Positions 48,845 through 60,872 of a DNA stretch of 64,000 nt are shown here, piece after piece (position 1 is the stretch's first letter; every line of letters begins with the position of its first letter). The stretch is taken from NCBI GenBank assembly GCA_903813345.2, contig CAIIXF020000002.1:17679467-17743466 (forward strand), in the 5' to 3' direction. A program made the translations under genes and the position numbers. The DNA comes from Owenia fusiformis. Lineage: Eukaryota; Annelida; Polychaeta; Sabellida; Oweniidae. Below the pieces are notes generated by a model that made no database searches, was not told the DNA's origin, and saw only the letters and a list, made by a program, of their open reading frames with translations.

Positions 48845-48852
48845 TATATATA
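48845..48852 (+). promoter_or_regulatory. TATA box of the TNF ligand gene
   Basis: TATATATA followed by GGCAC lies 65 bp before the ATG at 48917. A transcription start near 48875-48880 is expected by spacing. TATA promoters fit an inducible immune gene, but that is inference. Confidence 0.6.
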
Positions 48853-48916
48853 GGCACATACTTTGGATTATTGCGTCCTCTCATGCAAAGAAGCAAGAAA
48901 CAAACATAACAGCATA

Positions 48917-51478
48917 ATGTTAATTCGGATGATATTTGTTGTTCAAATACTTGGTTCGGTTCAATGTTTTACAATAACCAACCGTTTGGAAAAAGAAGCA
49001 AACTTGTATGATGTGGCTAAACTTCAGAAAGGAGAACTTCAAAACATCGGGGAACAGTTTATTCCTCTTGGGAAATACGAACAAACAAGTCCATTGGCGT
49101 TAACATCAGAATCTACGAACAATGGCATTTTGAGAACCATACGTGCATCCGACAAACGAGCCAGAAAGCCAAGGAGAAAGGGACCTAAAGCTAAAAAGGT
49201 ATATATTTCCAATTTATTCAAAGGTTACCATGAATTTCAAAAATGTTTTTCGGATATAATAAAACTAATATTCAAATGAATACGGATATTCTATTTTTAC
49301 TCTAAATAAAACCTTCTTTCATTGATATGATATGATATAATTTAATTTAATTTAATATAATATAATATAATTTAATACACAGTGTACAACTTATTTTAGG
49401 TAGCGTCTATCCATATGGTACCTAAAACGGGAAATAATATCCATCCTATTATTGGTTCATTTGATCAACAAGGTAAATTAGTATTTGTATCATCTTAATA
49501 GTCATAATCTTCATGGAGGTCTGAGTTCTTTATTTATGTTTACATCTGTATTTTTTTGTATGCAAAAATTCTGACTTGTTTTTGCCACATAAACACGCGG
49601 TACTAACTCATCGGGGCGTATCGAAACCAAAACGCCGCGCAAAATCGTTCATTTGAATTTTAAACCTACCCTTTCTTTGGAAAATCAATGATTGTGAGTC
49701 TCACAGTACACCGGTTTTCTTCAAACTTGTTTCATTAAAACCTTCAGAGAAATACCTTTCACTCGAGACATTGCTATTGTGTACAGAGTCGCTCGTTTAA
49801 GGGGCGTTTTGGTCCCCAGATGTGAGAAAATGAAAATCGTCAGAGATTTCAACCAAAAGCCTCGATATATCGCCAGTTCTTTTATTATTCTCCCCTATAT
49901 TTTGCACAAGGACTCCCATTACAACCCTCCGTCTCTGCATCAACATATTTATTACATTAAACGCAGCAATTTCCAAAAGTCCTACGCATCTTTTCGAAAT
50001 TGATCAAAACGCCCCGTTCTCTTCCAAAACGCGTTTTGGTCAATTTCGAACAGTTGAGTAGGACTTTTCAGAATTCATGCGTTTCATGCAATAAACATGT
50101 TGATGCAGCGATGGAGGGTTATAATGGGAGTCCTTGCGCAAAATATGAGGGAGACTGGCGAGATATCAAGGATTGTGGTTGAAATCTCTGAGGATTTGCA
50201 ACTTCTCACATCTGGGGACCAAAATGCCGCTAAAACGAGGGACTTTGTAAACAAAAGCAATGTCTCGACTGAAAGGTATTTCTGTGAAGGTTTTAATGGA
50301 ACAAGTTTGAAGAAAACCGGTGTAGTGTGAGACTCACAATCATTGAATTTCCAAAGACAGGGTAGATTTGAAATTCAAATTAACCGTTTTGCGGGGCGTT
50401 TTGGTTTCGATACGCCCCGGTGAGTTAGTATCGCGTGATAAAACTAGACTCCATAGTGACTCCACAAGCTTCAGATGACTAGCTCAACTATGCGCACATT
50501 TTGAGGGTTATAAGATGGACGGGTTGTCTATTCCTTTAAAGGTACACCTGGATTTTACACAAAAATGACCCTCACCTTTTGTAACATAATTTTGGAAATG
50601 AGTTATGATGATTGTATCAATGACAACTATATCATTTTGTGATTAATTAAATGGACCTCCCTTTCCTGGGACTACAAGCAAGCAAAACCCATAGTTTTAA
50701 CAAAGTTATGTTTCAAAAGGTAGGTGGTATTTTTGTGTAGAATCCAGCTGTGTCTGCAAAGGAATGGACGATATTTAGAGCAAATCTTGAAACGCTCATT
50801 AAAGTTCATCTAGTTGGGCTAGTCATCTGAAGCTTCTTCTGGAGTTACTCCACGTAGCCTAATTTCAATGTGCTAAAGAACAATTCAAATATCATGCATC
50901 CAAAAAAGTTATCTATTGGTGTTCTTTTGTGCCACCCTGTATTAATGTCAGAAAGAATGAGAGGCGATAATGGAACCGATGATCTTATATTTGGGTAGAT
51001 GTGCAATTTATCTTATGGTCTATTTTCAGGCAACATAAACAGCGACTGGGAGGCAGAATCCCGCGTTAACATGAAATTCATCATCGACTCGCGCCCCCGT
51101 GACGGATCAAAGTGCTTCAACGAGGCGCTTATCGTAATAAAATACACTGGGAGTTACTTCCTATACGGTCAGATATTTTTCAATGGGAGAGATCATGAGA
51201 TGGGTCACTGTCTATACGTCGCTGATTCGTACCGACCTTGTGGGTGTTTACGAGCCTCGTGTGGTGAACGAAAAGTCATGTGTTCACGTTCGTCCCCGGG
51301 ACACCCCAGGCATTACAACGAAGCTCAAAATGTCAACACTAACTATGTAGGTGGTGTGGCGTTTTTAAGAAAAGGTTCGACCATACGACTCGGGGTTGAA
51401 TCACAATACAGTACAGATATGAGTAAAACCATTGAAATAGACAAATCAATGTGCTATTTTGGAGCCTTTGCAGTTTGA
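48917..51478 (+). CDS. TNF-superfamily ligand (APRIL/TWEAK/EDA-like)
   Basis: Three exons: 48917-49198, 49400-49472 and 51030-51478. They total 804 nt (267 residues plus stop). The N-terminus (MLIRMIFVVQILGSVQCF) is a signal-peptide-like helix with only four residues before it. A basic cluster at residues 76-94 (RASDKRARKPRRKGPKAKK) contains furin-type RxxR sites. The TNF homology domain follows: VASIHMVP, SDWEAESRVN, GSYFLYGQIFFNGRDHEMGH, and a terminal MCYFGAFAV matching the family's F-F-G-A-F/L strand. The ASIHMVP, W-E-A and Y-G-Q...MGH elements resemble the furin-released APRIL/BAFF/TWEAK/EDA group. An inserted loop around residues 189-203 has four cysteines (CGCLRASC...C). It is most likely a secreted, furin-processed trimeric ligand; an uncleaved anchor is possible. 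Intron 2 (49473-51029) carries two large inverted repeats. Confidence 0.9.
49593..50438. mobile_element. 846-bp foldback element in TNF ligand intron 2
   Basis: Nearly a complete hairpin. CGGGGCGTATCGAAACCAAA at the left is mirrored at the right, and the arms (~390 nt each) continue through GATTGTGAGTCTCACA and CAAGGACTCCCATTATAACC-type pairs to a centre near 50015. The ends CACGCG / CGCGTG are at the borders. No transposase ORF. Confidence 0.92.
50441..50866. mobile_element. Second inverted-repeat element in TNF ligand intron 2
   Basis: The left AAGCTTCAGATGACTAGCTC and right (reverse complement GAAGCTTCAGATGACTAGCC) arms are paired. Inner matches are ACACCTGGATTTTACACAAAAA and TTTTTGTGTAGAATCCAGCTGT. 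It is adjacent to the 846-bp foldback, so the intron carries two hairpins in a row. Confidence 0.85.
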
Positions 51479-52750
51479 CTTCGCTACGACGTGACATGCC
51501 TTTTTATTGGATGTTAACGCATGTTAAAACCCACAACAGAATGAAGAAAGCAGAATGCACTGTATTTTATTTCAAAGAATATATAGCTGTAACTTAAGAA
51601 GAGTATATTCTTTTTCTTCTATTGTTTTTAAAGAAAGGACATTAGGCAACCTATCAAAAACCAGTGTAGCACAAAAGACCCATCCAGGTTGAATAATAAG
51701 TGTAATAGTATAAAGTAAAGAGTAATTGATGATTGTCTTAAAATAAGATTTGGGTTAAAGAAAGCAAACCATCTTAATATAAAACAGAAACTACCACTGG
51801 ATACCGTGAGGTAAATATCTTTGTAAGTATCAATAGTAAAAATTAAGTATGGTATGAGCCTTACTAGGCTAGGCAAATGGAAGTTTAACATCCCAAAAAT
51901 TGCAACAGTTTTTAAATTAGGCTTATATTGTATATTGATACCAGTTGAAAAACATATCAAAAATATAGAAAAATATATGCAGTGGACAAATATGAAATGT
52001 CACATTCTAGGTACCCCCCTCCAAATTTGAGTATGTGATTGTAAATATTTTTTGATTTCAAAATGGAATGCTCTTGTCAACTAAACGAGTAATATTATGA
52101 TAGTTTACTGACATAAGAGCAACTAAAAATTGTTAACCAACTATTTGAGGGCAAAAATTGGCATTTCTAGCCCCAATTATCTGAAAATAGGCCATCAAAT
52201 AGCCCGAATTTAATTGAACAATGTATTTATTTCTGTATCGATTTATCTGAATTGCATGAAAAAAATCAAGGAGGTTATTGTACACCTGACCATTGTATTT
52301 GATAAGTATCAGGGTCATTAAGTGAATATTGAGGGTGAAAATAATATTTGAAATTTCAATATTTTACCACACCCACTTTTGGGGTGACCTTACTTTTGAT
52401 TAATTACTTCAAAGATATGTCATATTTGAACTCAATAGCACAACTAAATTATTTGTAAAGGCTTATTTTGTCCTGAAATCAGTTTTTTGATGTTTTCAGG
52501 AAAGGATTGTGTAAAAAAAGTAAAAAAAAACAGCAAATGCCAGGTGAAATATAGGAAGCCCTACTTTTAGTTGATAACTGATAAATTATCAAATGTTTTT
52601 TCCTTTTAAATTCAATTTGATATATAATATACCTTTTCTGGTAAAACAGAGAACGATTTGTTAGAAATTAAGTAGAATCAGTGGTCTAAAAATATCCTTG
52701 AAAGGGCAACAAAATGTTAAATATCCCTGTCCCTGACATCAGTTTATTAA

Positions 52751-53298
52751 TACAGTATGAGCCAAAAAAGGTAACCCAACCAAATGTTTGTTAATAACCC
52801 AGTCATTCAGCATGGGTTTGACATCATATTTGGCACAATTACCTTGTTCAATGTTCTTTCATTCTGCTAAGTGTCATTGATCTATGCTTAATAGTCACGA
52901 TTTTATGGCCATTTACAAAATGTGCTCAAAATATCGAAATATGCCTAACTGACTGGACATCAATACCAAGTCCAGTTTTTTTTTATCTGTGGACCTTTTT
53001 TCTATACTAGCAACACTTGAAACATTAAAACAAGGGATAAGAATGAAGATGAGAGCCATAACACAAGATTTTTATGCTCTTGATTTGAACAACTACGCAC
53101 GATACGTTCAAGTTGGCCTCCAGCCATGACACCCATATTTCATGGCATGGTATAAAATGGCCATAAAATCGTGACCACTAGAGATAGACCACTGAGACTG
53201 GGTAGATTGATAATACATTGACCAAGACTCAACTCATGCAGGATGACTGGACTGAGTTATTAAGATTTGGTTGAGTTACCTTTTTGGCTCGCCCTGTA
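52751..53298. mobile_element. MITE, GAGCCAAAAAAGGTAACCC family (long member)
   Basis: Left TACAGTATGAGCCAAAAAAG, right (reverse complement) TACAGGGCGAGCCAAAAAGG. AACCCAGTCATTCAGCATGG is inverted near the right end, and TTTTATGGCCAT occurs twice in inverted form. 548 bp, TA borders, no ORF. It is related to 28938-29154. Confidence 0.9.
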
Positions 53299-53824
53299 TT
53301 AAGGAAAAATTGTTACTTTTGACTAAGGTGTTCTTAACCCCGCAGTGATATTGAGAAATGAAATGAAGAAGTTCAACTGAAGAATTGGATTTCAAGATGA
53401 AATTCAATAATTAATGAGGAATAGGTTTCCACGTTAATAAATCCTACCGAGTTAACTAGTGTAACACAAAGTAAATGCCTGGTCTTTATACAGGGCATGG
53501 TTCGATTACGTTATGTTCATTGTCAAAAAGCTGCCTTAATTTTGTAATCTTAACCGTCATATATGGCAACAATCAGTTACGAACTTGTCTATCACCAAAC
53601 TTCATTAAGGGTGGATCTGGGAACCAACAAGGGGGGGGGGGCAAATTTCAGGTCTGACAAAAAAACATCTGGGCTTGCACGGAAAAAAAATTTTGGGCCC
53701 CTAAAACCCTAAATTTTGAAACATTGAGGCCCATTATCATCAAAATGTGGCCTGTAATTAAAAAATAAGGCCTTAAAAGGCCCACTTATGACCAAAAAGG
53801 CCTTTTTTCTGGGCCCACCCAAGA

Positions 53825-55430
53825 GTACCCTGCGTGCAGAGTCTAGTTAAACTACAGACGAAGACGAAGCTCTCTTTTAAGAAGTGAAGTCAAACGAATG
53901 CAAAGGGTAACCCAAGGGGGGGGGGCGGCCCCCAGATCCGCCAGTGTTCATTATTTAGTCATCATTATTTTCATAATCAGTAATGGAGGTATTTGCACAA
54001 ATACCTTTGCATACCTTACATGCCATAGAACAATTATTCCATTTCTCATAGAAGTACAATCTGCCTTACACACACAATGGATGATCTCTGAGAGAGGGGA
54101 GCTGCATTTAGGCAATTGGTACAAAAGCTTCGTTGCTTATTTCCCAGCCCAATTATAATGGAGGCAGTTTATTTCCTTCCCACTCCTGGATCTGATGGTA
54201 CACTCTATAACTGTGGTATTCCGCAGCATCAGAAGTTGGAGGAAGAACACAGGGATGCAATAATTCAGATCTTGCTGCTCTCTTTTAATAGAATTTTTGA
54301 AGCCTAAGTTCATTTAGGGTTTCACCATTTTTCCACCATAAATTGACAAAAGAGCATGTTCCTCTGCAATGACAGAGTTGCTTGCATTTCACTGGTTTTC
54401 CACTTAATTACGTTGTAACAAAATGTCGGAACATCGAAGGTATGATTTTACTTTTTTCCTTATTTCACACGTTGTAGGCATAATTTCCACAACATTGTTA
54501 TCACAAACATGTATCATATGTTTAAAAAATGTACATATTTGCGAACAAATAGTTCAGAAGACAACAGAATCGTCGATTTAATTCCTCACTTTAGTTACAT
54601 AAACGGTATTTCGATAAACAGTTAAGATCTGAACTTTTGACCCAAATCGTTTATGTAACTTAAGTAAGGAATTAAATCAACAATTCTGTTGCCCTCTGAG
54701 CTATTTTTGCGCAAACTTGTACATTTTCTAAAACATATGATACTGATACACGATCACGATTATAACGCGTAAAAAAAGAAAAATCGTACCTTCGACGTTT
54801 AGACATTTTGTTACCGAAACGACCCATTTGGTAATTTAAAAACAACCGCTTGTTTTCTCAAGAACTCTATCTTTTTTATCTGCCTCAATGATAGCTTCTT
54901 GTCTATGCCAGGTATAACCAGAATGCGGTGTCACACCCCAGAAAAGATAAACAAAAGACAATCTTATTTCATTTATATTCCAACATTTTGTTTCTTGGGT
55001 TACTGCTTTTGGTTCAGGTTTGAGGAAAATGTTGAAGTTTGTGTTTACAAGGAGATCTGAATGAGTACTGTATTTGAGGTTTGGACACTTTGGATTACAG
55101 TTTTCACAATCACAATATCTGCATCCGATTCTGAATGTAGCACATGTACACTCAATGTTTTCCAACCTGACAGACAGAATTACCATCATTCCTACGCACT
55201 GAAATTATATTAATGAAAAACGCTCCAGATATCTGAGATTTAAATGTGCTCTATCAGTTTAAATTCCGTTTAATAACCATAAATTCGATTCTACAGCATT
55301 ATACATCCAATTGATAGTTCCATAGTAATGTACTCCTATGTGTACCCTTTGCATTCGTTTGACTTCACTTCTTAAAAGAGAGCTCCGTCTTGTAGTTTAA
55401 CTAGACTCTGCACGCAGGGTATCCTATGTG
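53825..55430. mobile_element. Inner inverted pair inside the composite
   Basis: The ~85-bp segment with GTCTAGTTAAACTACAGACG, GAAGCTCTCTTTTAAGAAGT and CAAACGAATGCAAAGGGTA at 53840-53912 recurs inverted at 55345-55425 with few changes. It may be the ends of one insertion. An unidentified Cys-rich minus-strand ORF (54836-55189, with CRYCDCENCNPKCPN) lies inside. Confidence 0.7.
54410..54838. mobile_element. Foldback element, relative of 40200-40721
   Basis: GTAACAAAATGTCGGAACAT at the left and ACATTTTGTTACCGAAACGA at the right, with the same inner palindrome (GACAACAGAATCGTCGATTT) as the NFXL1 intron copy. It lacks the terminal CACTGGTGATCC, so it is end-truncated. Confidence 0.85.
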
Positions 55431-56375
55431 ATGATTTATTTATCTGATGAATTTAAATATATGCAAATTTTGTAATTGCGGATTGTAATTAATAATTTTA
55501 ATTTAAACAATATTAAATTGCACAGAAACTACAACTTACATTATTTAGATAAGCCTAGTATAGAGCAGTTATCAAATACCCTAATATCAGAGTGGTGATT
55601 TGTAATTATTCATCAAATAAAAGTGAGGTCACCTTAACATTTCACCTGGTGCAACTAATAATTCCTATTTTTCATACTAATAAGGTATAACCTTCACAAA
55701 ACTTGTATTTTAGATGATGACAAGCCTATATAAATGATTTAGATGTCAACTCTAACACAAATGTGATGCATTGTGGGAGTTAGTCATCAAAACTATAGTC
55801 TCCCCTATAGTGGGTGGGGCAAAACTATGAAATGAAATAATTTTTTTCTTCCTAAGTATACACGTTAGAATTCTGACACTCTCCAAATATGAAGTTCATA
55901 TGAATATGTAACACCATGATTTTTTTCATGTTTTTCTGACAAACCGATCCTAAAATATCTAAATAGATATGTGATTACATGCTGTTTTGTGGCCTATTTT
56001 GTTATACTTTGGGGTCAAATGACCAATTACTGGTCTCAAAAATAATTAAAATAATATTTCAATTATTTGTGAATATGTTATCTATCATAATAAAGCTTGA
56101 ATACTTGACTAAAGTATTCCATTTGGGAAGAAAAAATTGTTTCCTACCGATACTCAATTTTGGGGTAGGGTTGTAGGGGGTACCTAGGAAGTGAAATTTC
56201 ATATTTGTCCACTGCATATATTTTTCTATATTTTTGATATGTTTTTCAACTGATATCAATACATAATATAAGACTAATTTAAAAACTGTTGCAATTTTTG
56301 GGATGTTTGGGCCTTTTATGAGCCCATTTGCTTAGCCTATACTGGATAGCCCAACTATTCACCACTGCACATTGA

Positions 56376-59147
56376 TCATAATTTATGAGCAAGAAATTGT
56401 CTCGTCTTCTCTACAACAAAAAACATTGCAGCATTTGCCGGTAGTGACCTCATTAAACATGGAAGAAATCCTCGGAAAAAACGCCCTACGCCACCCTCAG
56501 TGGTGTATAATGTTTTGGTACAATGGACTACTCCTTTAAATCTACGCTTTGAACGATCACTTTCATCAGCTTGCAGTGAAGACTTTATAACATCAGTGGG
56601 ATACGTGAGGAACCAATAAAGAAAACCTCCCACTGCCCCAGAGGTTAGAAGAGCGGAGGCTGATAGATCAAGAACTGTTCCTCCCTCTGGTGTTAAAAGT
56701 GTCCTTGACACCTCGTAGAATCCTGAAAATGGAAATTATTCCATAATCTCATGCAAGAGCTTATTCTTTGTATGGTTCCGTCTTCTTAACTTTAGCAGAA
56801 GGAATTGAGCGACAGGCAAAAATATATTCTATATCTTCTTCTTCATAGTTGCTGTCTTATGTTGCCCTTTGTGTTTTCTCATTAGAACAAATTTAATTAA
56901 ATTAATTATTGTCATATTGACATGTCGCGTGAATAGAGGCAAGTACTAATCAAATATACTTTTCTGTCTTGATAATAAGACGATCAGAGATACAAATAAG
57001 ATTGTTCATAAGTTATTACAATATAATCAGCAAAAAGGTCCCAGATACAGTAGGAATTTCTTCCAGCCATTCGACAATCGACCTTATGGTAAGGTTAAAA
57101 GGTATGTAGCGAGTTTAAGGTTGAAGGGGTTATATATGGGCTTGGTGCAAGAGTGGACAATGTATGAACATGCACCAACCACCGAACACCCTCCACAACA
57201 CTGCTGGTGGTGACATAACAAATCGTTGTTTAAGGATTTAAGCCCTGGAATCAGTGCAATGTGGAATGACCATTCATTGAAGATGTTGCTCTCCAAAATT
57301 TGCACGAGATGCGGAGCATCGAGTATTCATTTTAGGAAACAACGTCTGAAAGGAATGGTAATTACACAATGCATTGAGTCTTGGGCTTAAATTCTTTTCA
57401 CACATTGCAAAATATTGACTGAAATCGGACACACCTTGTCTAGCTATGTGTGAATTCACATTCACGTACATGTACTCACCAAAGAAAAAGCAGTTAGCAG
57501 GAATGTTTCTCAGCCAGACCCCGGCTAGACCTTGGTACGCCCCTCGTATACCATATTGCCTTGTGATGTCATAGCCACATTGAAATACATTGGAGTACTT
57601 GGGTTTTGTGCCGTGGGCTTTGGCATTTATTATTTGCACTTGCATCTTTGATTTAAACTAAAAATACGTATATTATTTTGAAAACTACAAACGTCTTAAT
57701 AGCCAGTTCTTAAAAGCATATTACCTTGTATTTTGTGTTATATGATTATTAAGGCTTACAATAATCACCGTGACAACATTTTATTAATATGTTGTATTTC
57801 AAAACATACGGTGTTACACGAAAAACAGATCCCCTCCCCAGGGAAAAGTCTTGTTTTTCAGATACAGATGGATAAATCCATAGATAAAATCATGTCATAA
57901 GAATTTTTAATAACGTTTATTGACCAAAAATGGGCTTCTTTGACAGTTGATATAAACTTTTTTCGTTATACATATATGATCACAAAATTAGATGTTACCA
58001 AATCAATCGGGGCTTCTATTAGGGCAGCTATTGAACCAGTAAAGGCACCACATATGAAATATTCATGCATCTGAAGTCGATGTCCCACTCTCTCACTACC
58101 AGCAACTAGCGTAGAAATCTAGAAAATATAAAAAATCATTTCATCGAAATCGATGTATGTTCAACAAATGTGGCTAATTATGTGCATTCTGTTATCAAAA
58201 TGTTGAATAATTAAAATAAACGTTTTGTATCCTTTTCGGTATTTACTGGGGACATAAGCTGTAATAGTATAATCATAAAAAATTGACTATTCACTTAACT
58301 AGATAACTCAATACATAATTACAAATACCGGTCACTTGATACAGGGTGAGTCAAAAAGGTAACTCAGACAATTGTTAATAACTTAGTCATTCAGTATGTC
58401 TCAGAGACAATAGGGAGTTTAAAGATGCAACAATTAGTGCAGAGTCGATAATCATAACAGTGACATAAGATGTCTGTGAGCGCGTAGTGAACTGACTTTG
58501 CCTGACACGTTCGAGTTTGCCTCCATAGTCAATGAGTTTCCATGAGTCAAAGGGCGGCCGACAGCAGGGGCCGACATTTGGAACACGTTTAAAATGGGCA
58601 TAACATTGTGGCTATTGAGAAAAGGCTAATGAATGACTTTAAAGACATGCTGAATGACATTTGCTGGAGTCACATTTTTGGCTCACTGTGTTATACCTGA
58701 AAATAGGATGTGAAAAGTGTAGCCCTGAAAAACATCTGACCAACTATAGGTGATCCTGAAAACAAAACACTGGAATTTCAATAAAATAGATAATATCTAG
58801 GACAAAGCCATATGTTATTTATAAGTTGTATATAGAGTATGAAGGTCACCCTCCTGATCATACGGATCGAAGCTTCTTAAGTAATTGTTCATCGTGTTTG
58901 TGAATTTAGTTATATTTTCCTCACCAACACCTTTGTATAAGCCTCCAACGCCCTCCCATTTTAGTGTCTTAAGAAAACAATCAGTCAGTCCTTTGTAAAC
59001 AGGGTTGACTACCGGTTGGGTCTGAAGTCTAACTTTTAAGGTGTCAAATGGATGGCCTACTAGACAGACTGCTATACCTCCGGCTGTACCAGCTATTGTG
59101 TTTTTCAAAGTCCGTTGTACAAAATTCTCTGAAGTTTGAGTCCCCAT
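56376..59147 (-). CDS. SLC25 mitochondrial carrier (carnitine/ornithine-carrier-like), complete
   Basis: Five exons on the minus strand: 58925-59147, 58697-58755, 57999-58118, 57480-57657 and 56376-56722. They total 927 nt (308 residues), the normal carrier length of ~300, with all phases consistent. The three tandem repeats each show the PxDxxK signature: [26 protein letters not shown] (spanning the 57999/57657 junction) and [31 protein letters not shown] near the end resembles the carnitine/acylcarnitine, ornithine and A45/A47/A48 branch. The substrate cannot be read from sequence by eye. ATG 59147 is chosen because upstream in-frame codons lack another ATG before non-coding sequence. The tiny 59-nt exon 58697-58755 ([19 protein letters not shown]) lies directly beside a MITE. 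Confidence 0.93.
58340..58693. mobile_element. MITE abutting an SLC25 splice donor
   Basis: Left TACAGGGTGAGTCAAAAAGG with AATAACTTAGTCATTCAGTA; right-end bases TTTTTGGCTCACTGTGTTA. Same family as 28938-29154 and 52751-53298. The right border falls within ~3 bp of the donor of exon 58697-58755. Confidence 0.85.
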
Positions 59148-60872
59148 TGTAAGCAATTGGCTGAATCGATTTTGATAAATAATACGGCAAAATGTGTATC
59201 AAGGTCTTAACTCGTGATATTTAGCATTTTTATCTAATGACATGGTCAACTATCTTCGTAAACAGCCTTGATATTGACCGTATAAATTCCAATTTTTCGA
59301 GGTCACGCCCACTTTTCAATTTCATGACACGAATCGGTTCCCGACATGCAGCAAAGTTAACACCTGAAAAATAATAATAACAATATCTATTAATTCTAAA
59401 AATTAAAAGTAATTCAAAGTTTGGCTTAAACTAGTATTAATAGATGATTTGCTGGGCAGAATATTGCAAATATATTCAATTCAAATAGAAGCAATGGTGG
59501 TACTCATGAAAAAATAAAAATGTCGATTCTCGTAAAAAATAAAAAGGCTCGAAAAGGTAGGATTTACTCCACGATACGTCCCTAAAAGATAAGATAACAA
59601 AGCTAGAATACAAATTGTATTATGAACTATTGTTTAATGGCTCATTTTCTCACTTTGATCATAGAACTATGGAAACATCAGCATTTTAAAATGACAATGT
59701 CTCTATTCCAACATATTATCGCCCACTTCTCTTTTCCTAATTTATTGCCATGGGTTCAAAGCATGTGTTCTAACCACAGGGAGTTATAATAATGTTCTAT
59801 GGTTTTATTAAAACATGTAGTGCTTTATTCTTTCCAAGGGATTTCACATATTCAATGAAAATCCAACTTCCACCTTCTGAAACAAATGTAGCCAAGATTC
59901 AGAATCCATTTTGAAGGGATTACAGTAAAAAATTAGAAATGTTAAGACCATTGTGCAATAATATATGGAAAAACATATTCATACTGTACATGAATGACAT
60001 TTGTACATCTTGGATTGCTTCTAAATTGGCTTATGAAGTCTGTAGCCTCTTATATTTTGGTGCTTTTCCGCCATGTTAATTCCCAAAAAACTTATTAAAA
60101 ATTAACATGAGATGGCTGATAGACCTCAAATTATAAGATGACACAGGCTTATTGCACTAAAAACTAAATAATTTGAAATATACTAATCTCATTCATGTGC
60201 AATATGAATATGTTTTTCCATATATCGTTGCGCAATGGTCTTTAGATTTCTTATTTTTTAGGTTCAACTATTGATTATGAAGTAAATTAAACAGACTGTA
60301 GTGTTGCGTAAATATAAAAAATTAAGAGCGACTTGATAAATCAGCCATTAAAAGAGTGTAAAGTCAAAAAAAACAAAAATCTCGATGTAATTTTACCATG
60401 TTAGTTTTCATGCTTCTGTCAATTGCTTTTCGATTTTTTTGTTACATGTGAATTCATGTAAAACACAAATTTCCATAGAGCGAAAAATGAGCTAGAAAGT
60501 ACATGGCACACATATGCATACGTGATACGTGTAAGTTTAAACCAATCAGGTTATTCAATACTTCGCATACATGAACATTTAACCACAATAAACATACCTG
60601 ACAGAGAATGCCTGGTAGAAGCATGCAAAATTGACAGTTAAAATTACATGTTGATTCTAGAGATTCATATGCGCATTCAAGTTGAAATAAATGCATTCTA
60701 ATGGTCTCTCAACATCTGTTGCCATGAAATCATTTTGAATTTGATTTGAGATGGTTTGCATGTAAATTTTATTTCTGAACAATGTTTTATTTCGTCCAAA
60801 ATTTTAATTCTTTCATCCCTGCAGTCATGTGTTTTTTATACACCTCAAACATTTATAGCTTTTTCATTTTAG
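59148..60872. other. Region between SLC25 and EMC6
   Basis: Should contain the promoters of both divergent genes and the missing first EMC6 exon, which I could not place. An inverted-repeat element at ~59921-60265 (TACAGTAAAAAATTAGAAAT left; pairing of AAGACCATTGTGCAATAATA with its right partner) is a diverged relative of the 38322-38718 MITE. Confidence 0.5.

Larger units (their letters stand above)
51865..56340. mobile_element. Nested inverted-repeat composite between TNF ligand and SLC25
   Basis: The outer arms are diverged inverted copies. Left ATATATGCAGTGGACAAATA (51973-51992) and CATCCCAAAAATTGCAACAG pair with the right arm at 56195-56310. Similarity continues inward (CCACACCCACTTTTGGGG at 52369 and a CCCACCCACTATAGGGG reverse partner near 55800). 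Inside are a MITE (52751-53298), a second inverted pair (53825-53912 with 55345-55430) and a foldback (54410-54838). No transposase gene was recognised. Confidence 0.7.

Noticed and set aside
60782-60872. Upstream in-frame extension of EMC6 from an ATG at 60782
   Set aside because: It would run through a pyrimidine-rich tract and acceptor (TTTTAG at 60867-60872), and the encoded sequence does not resemble EMC6.
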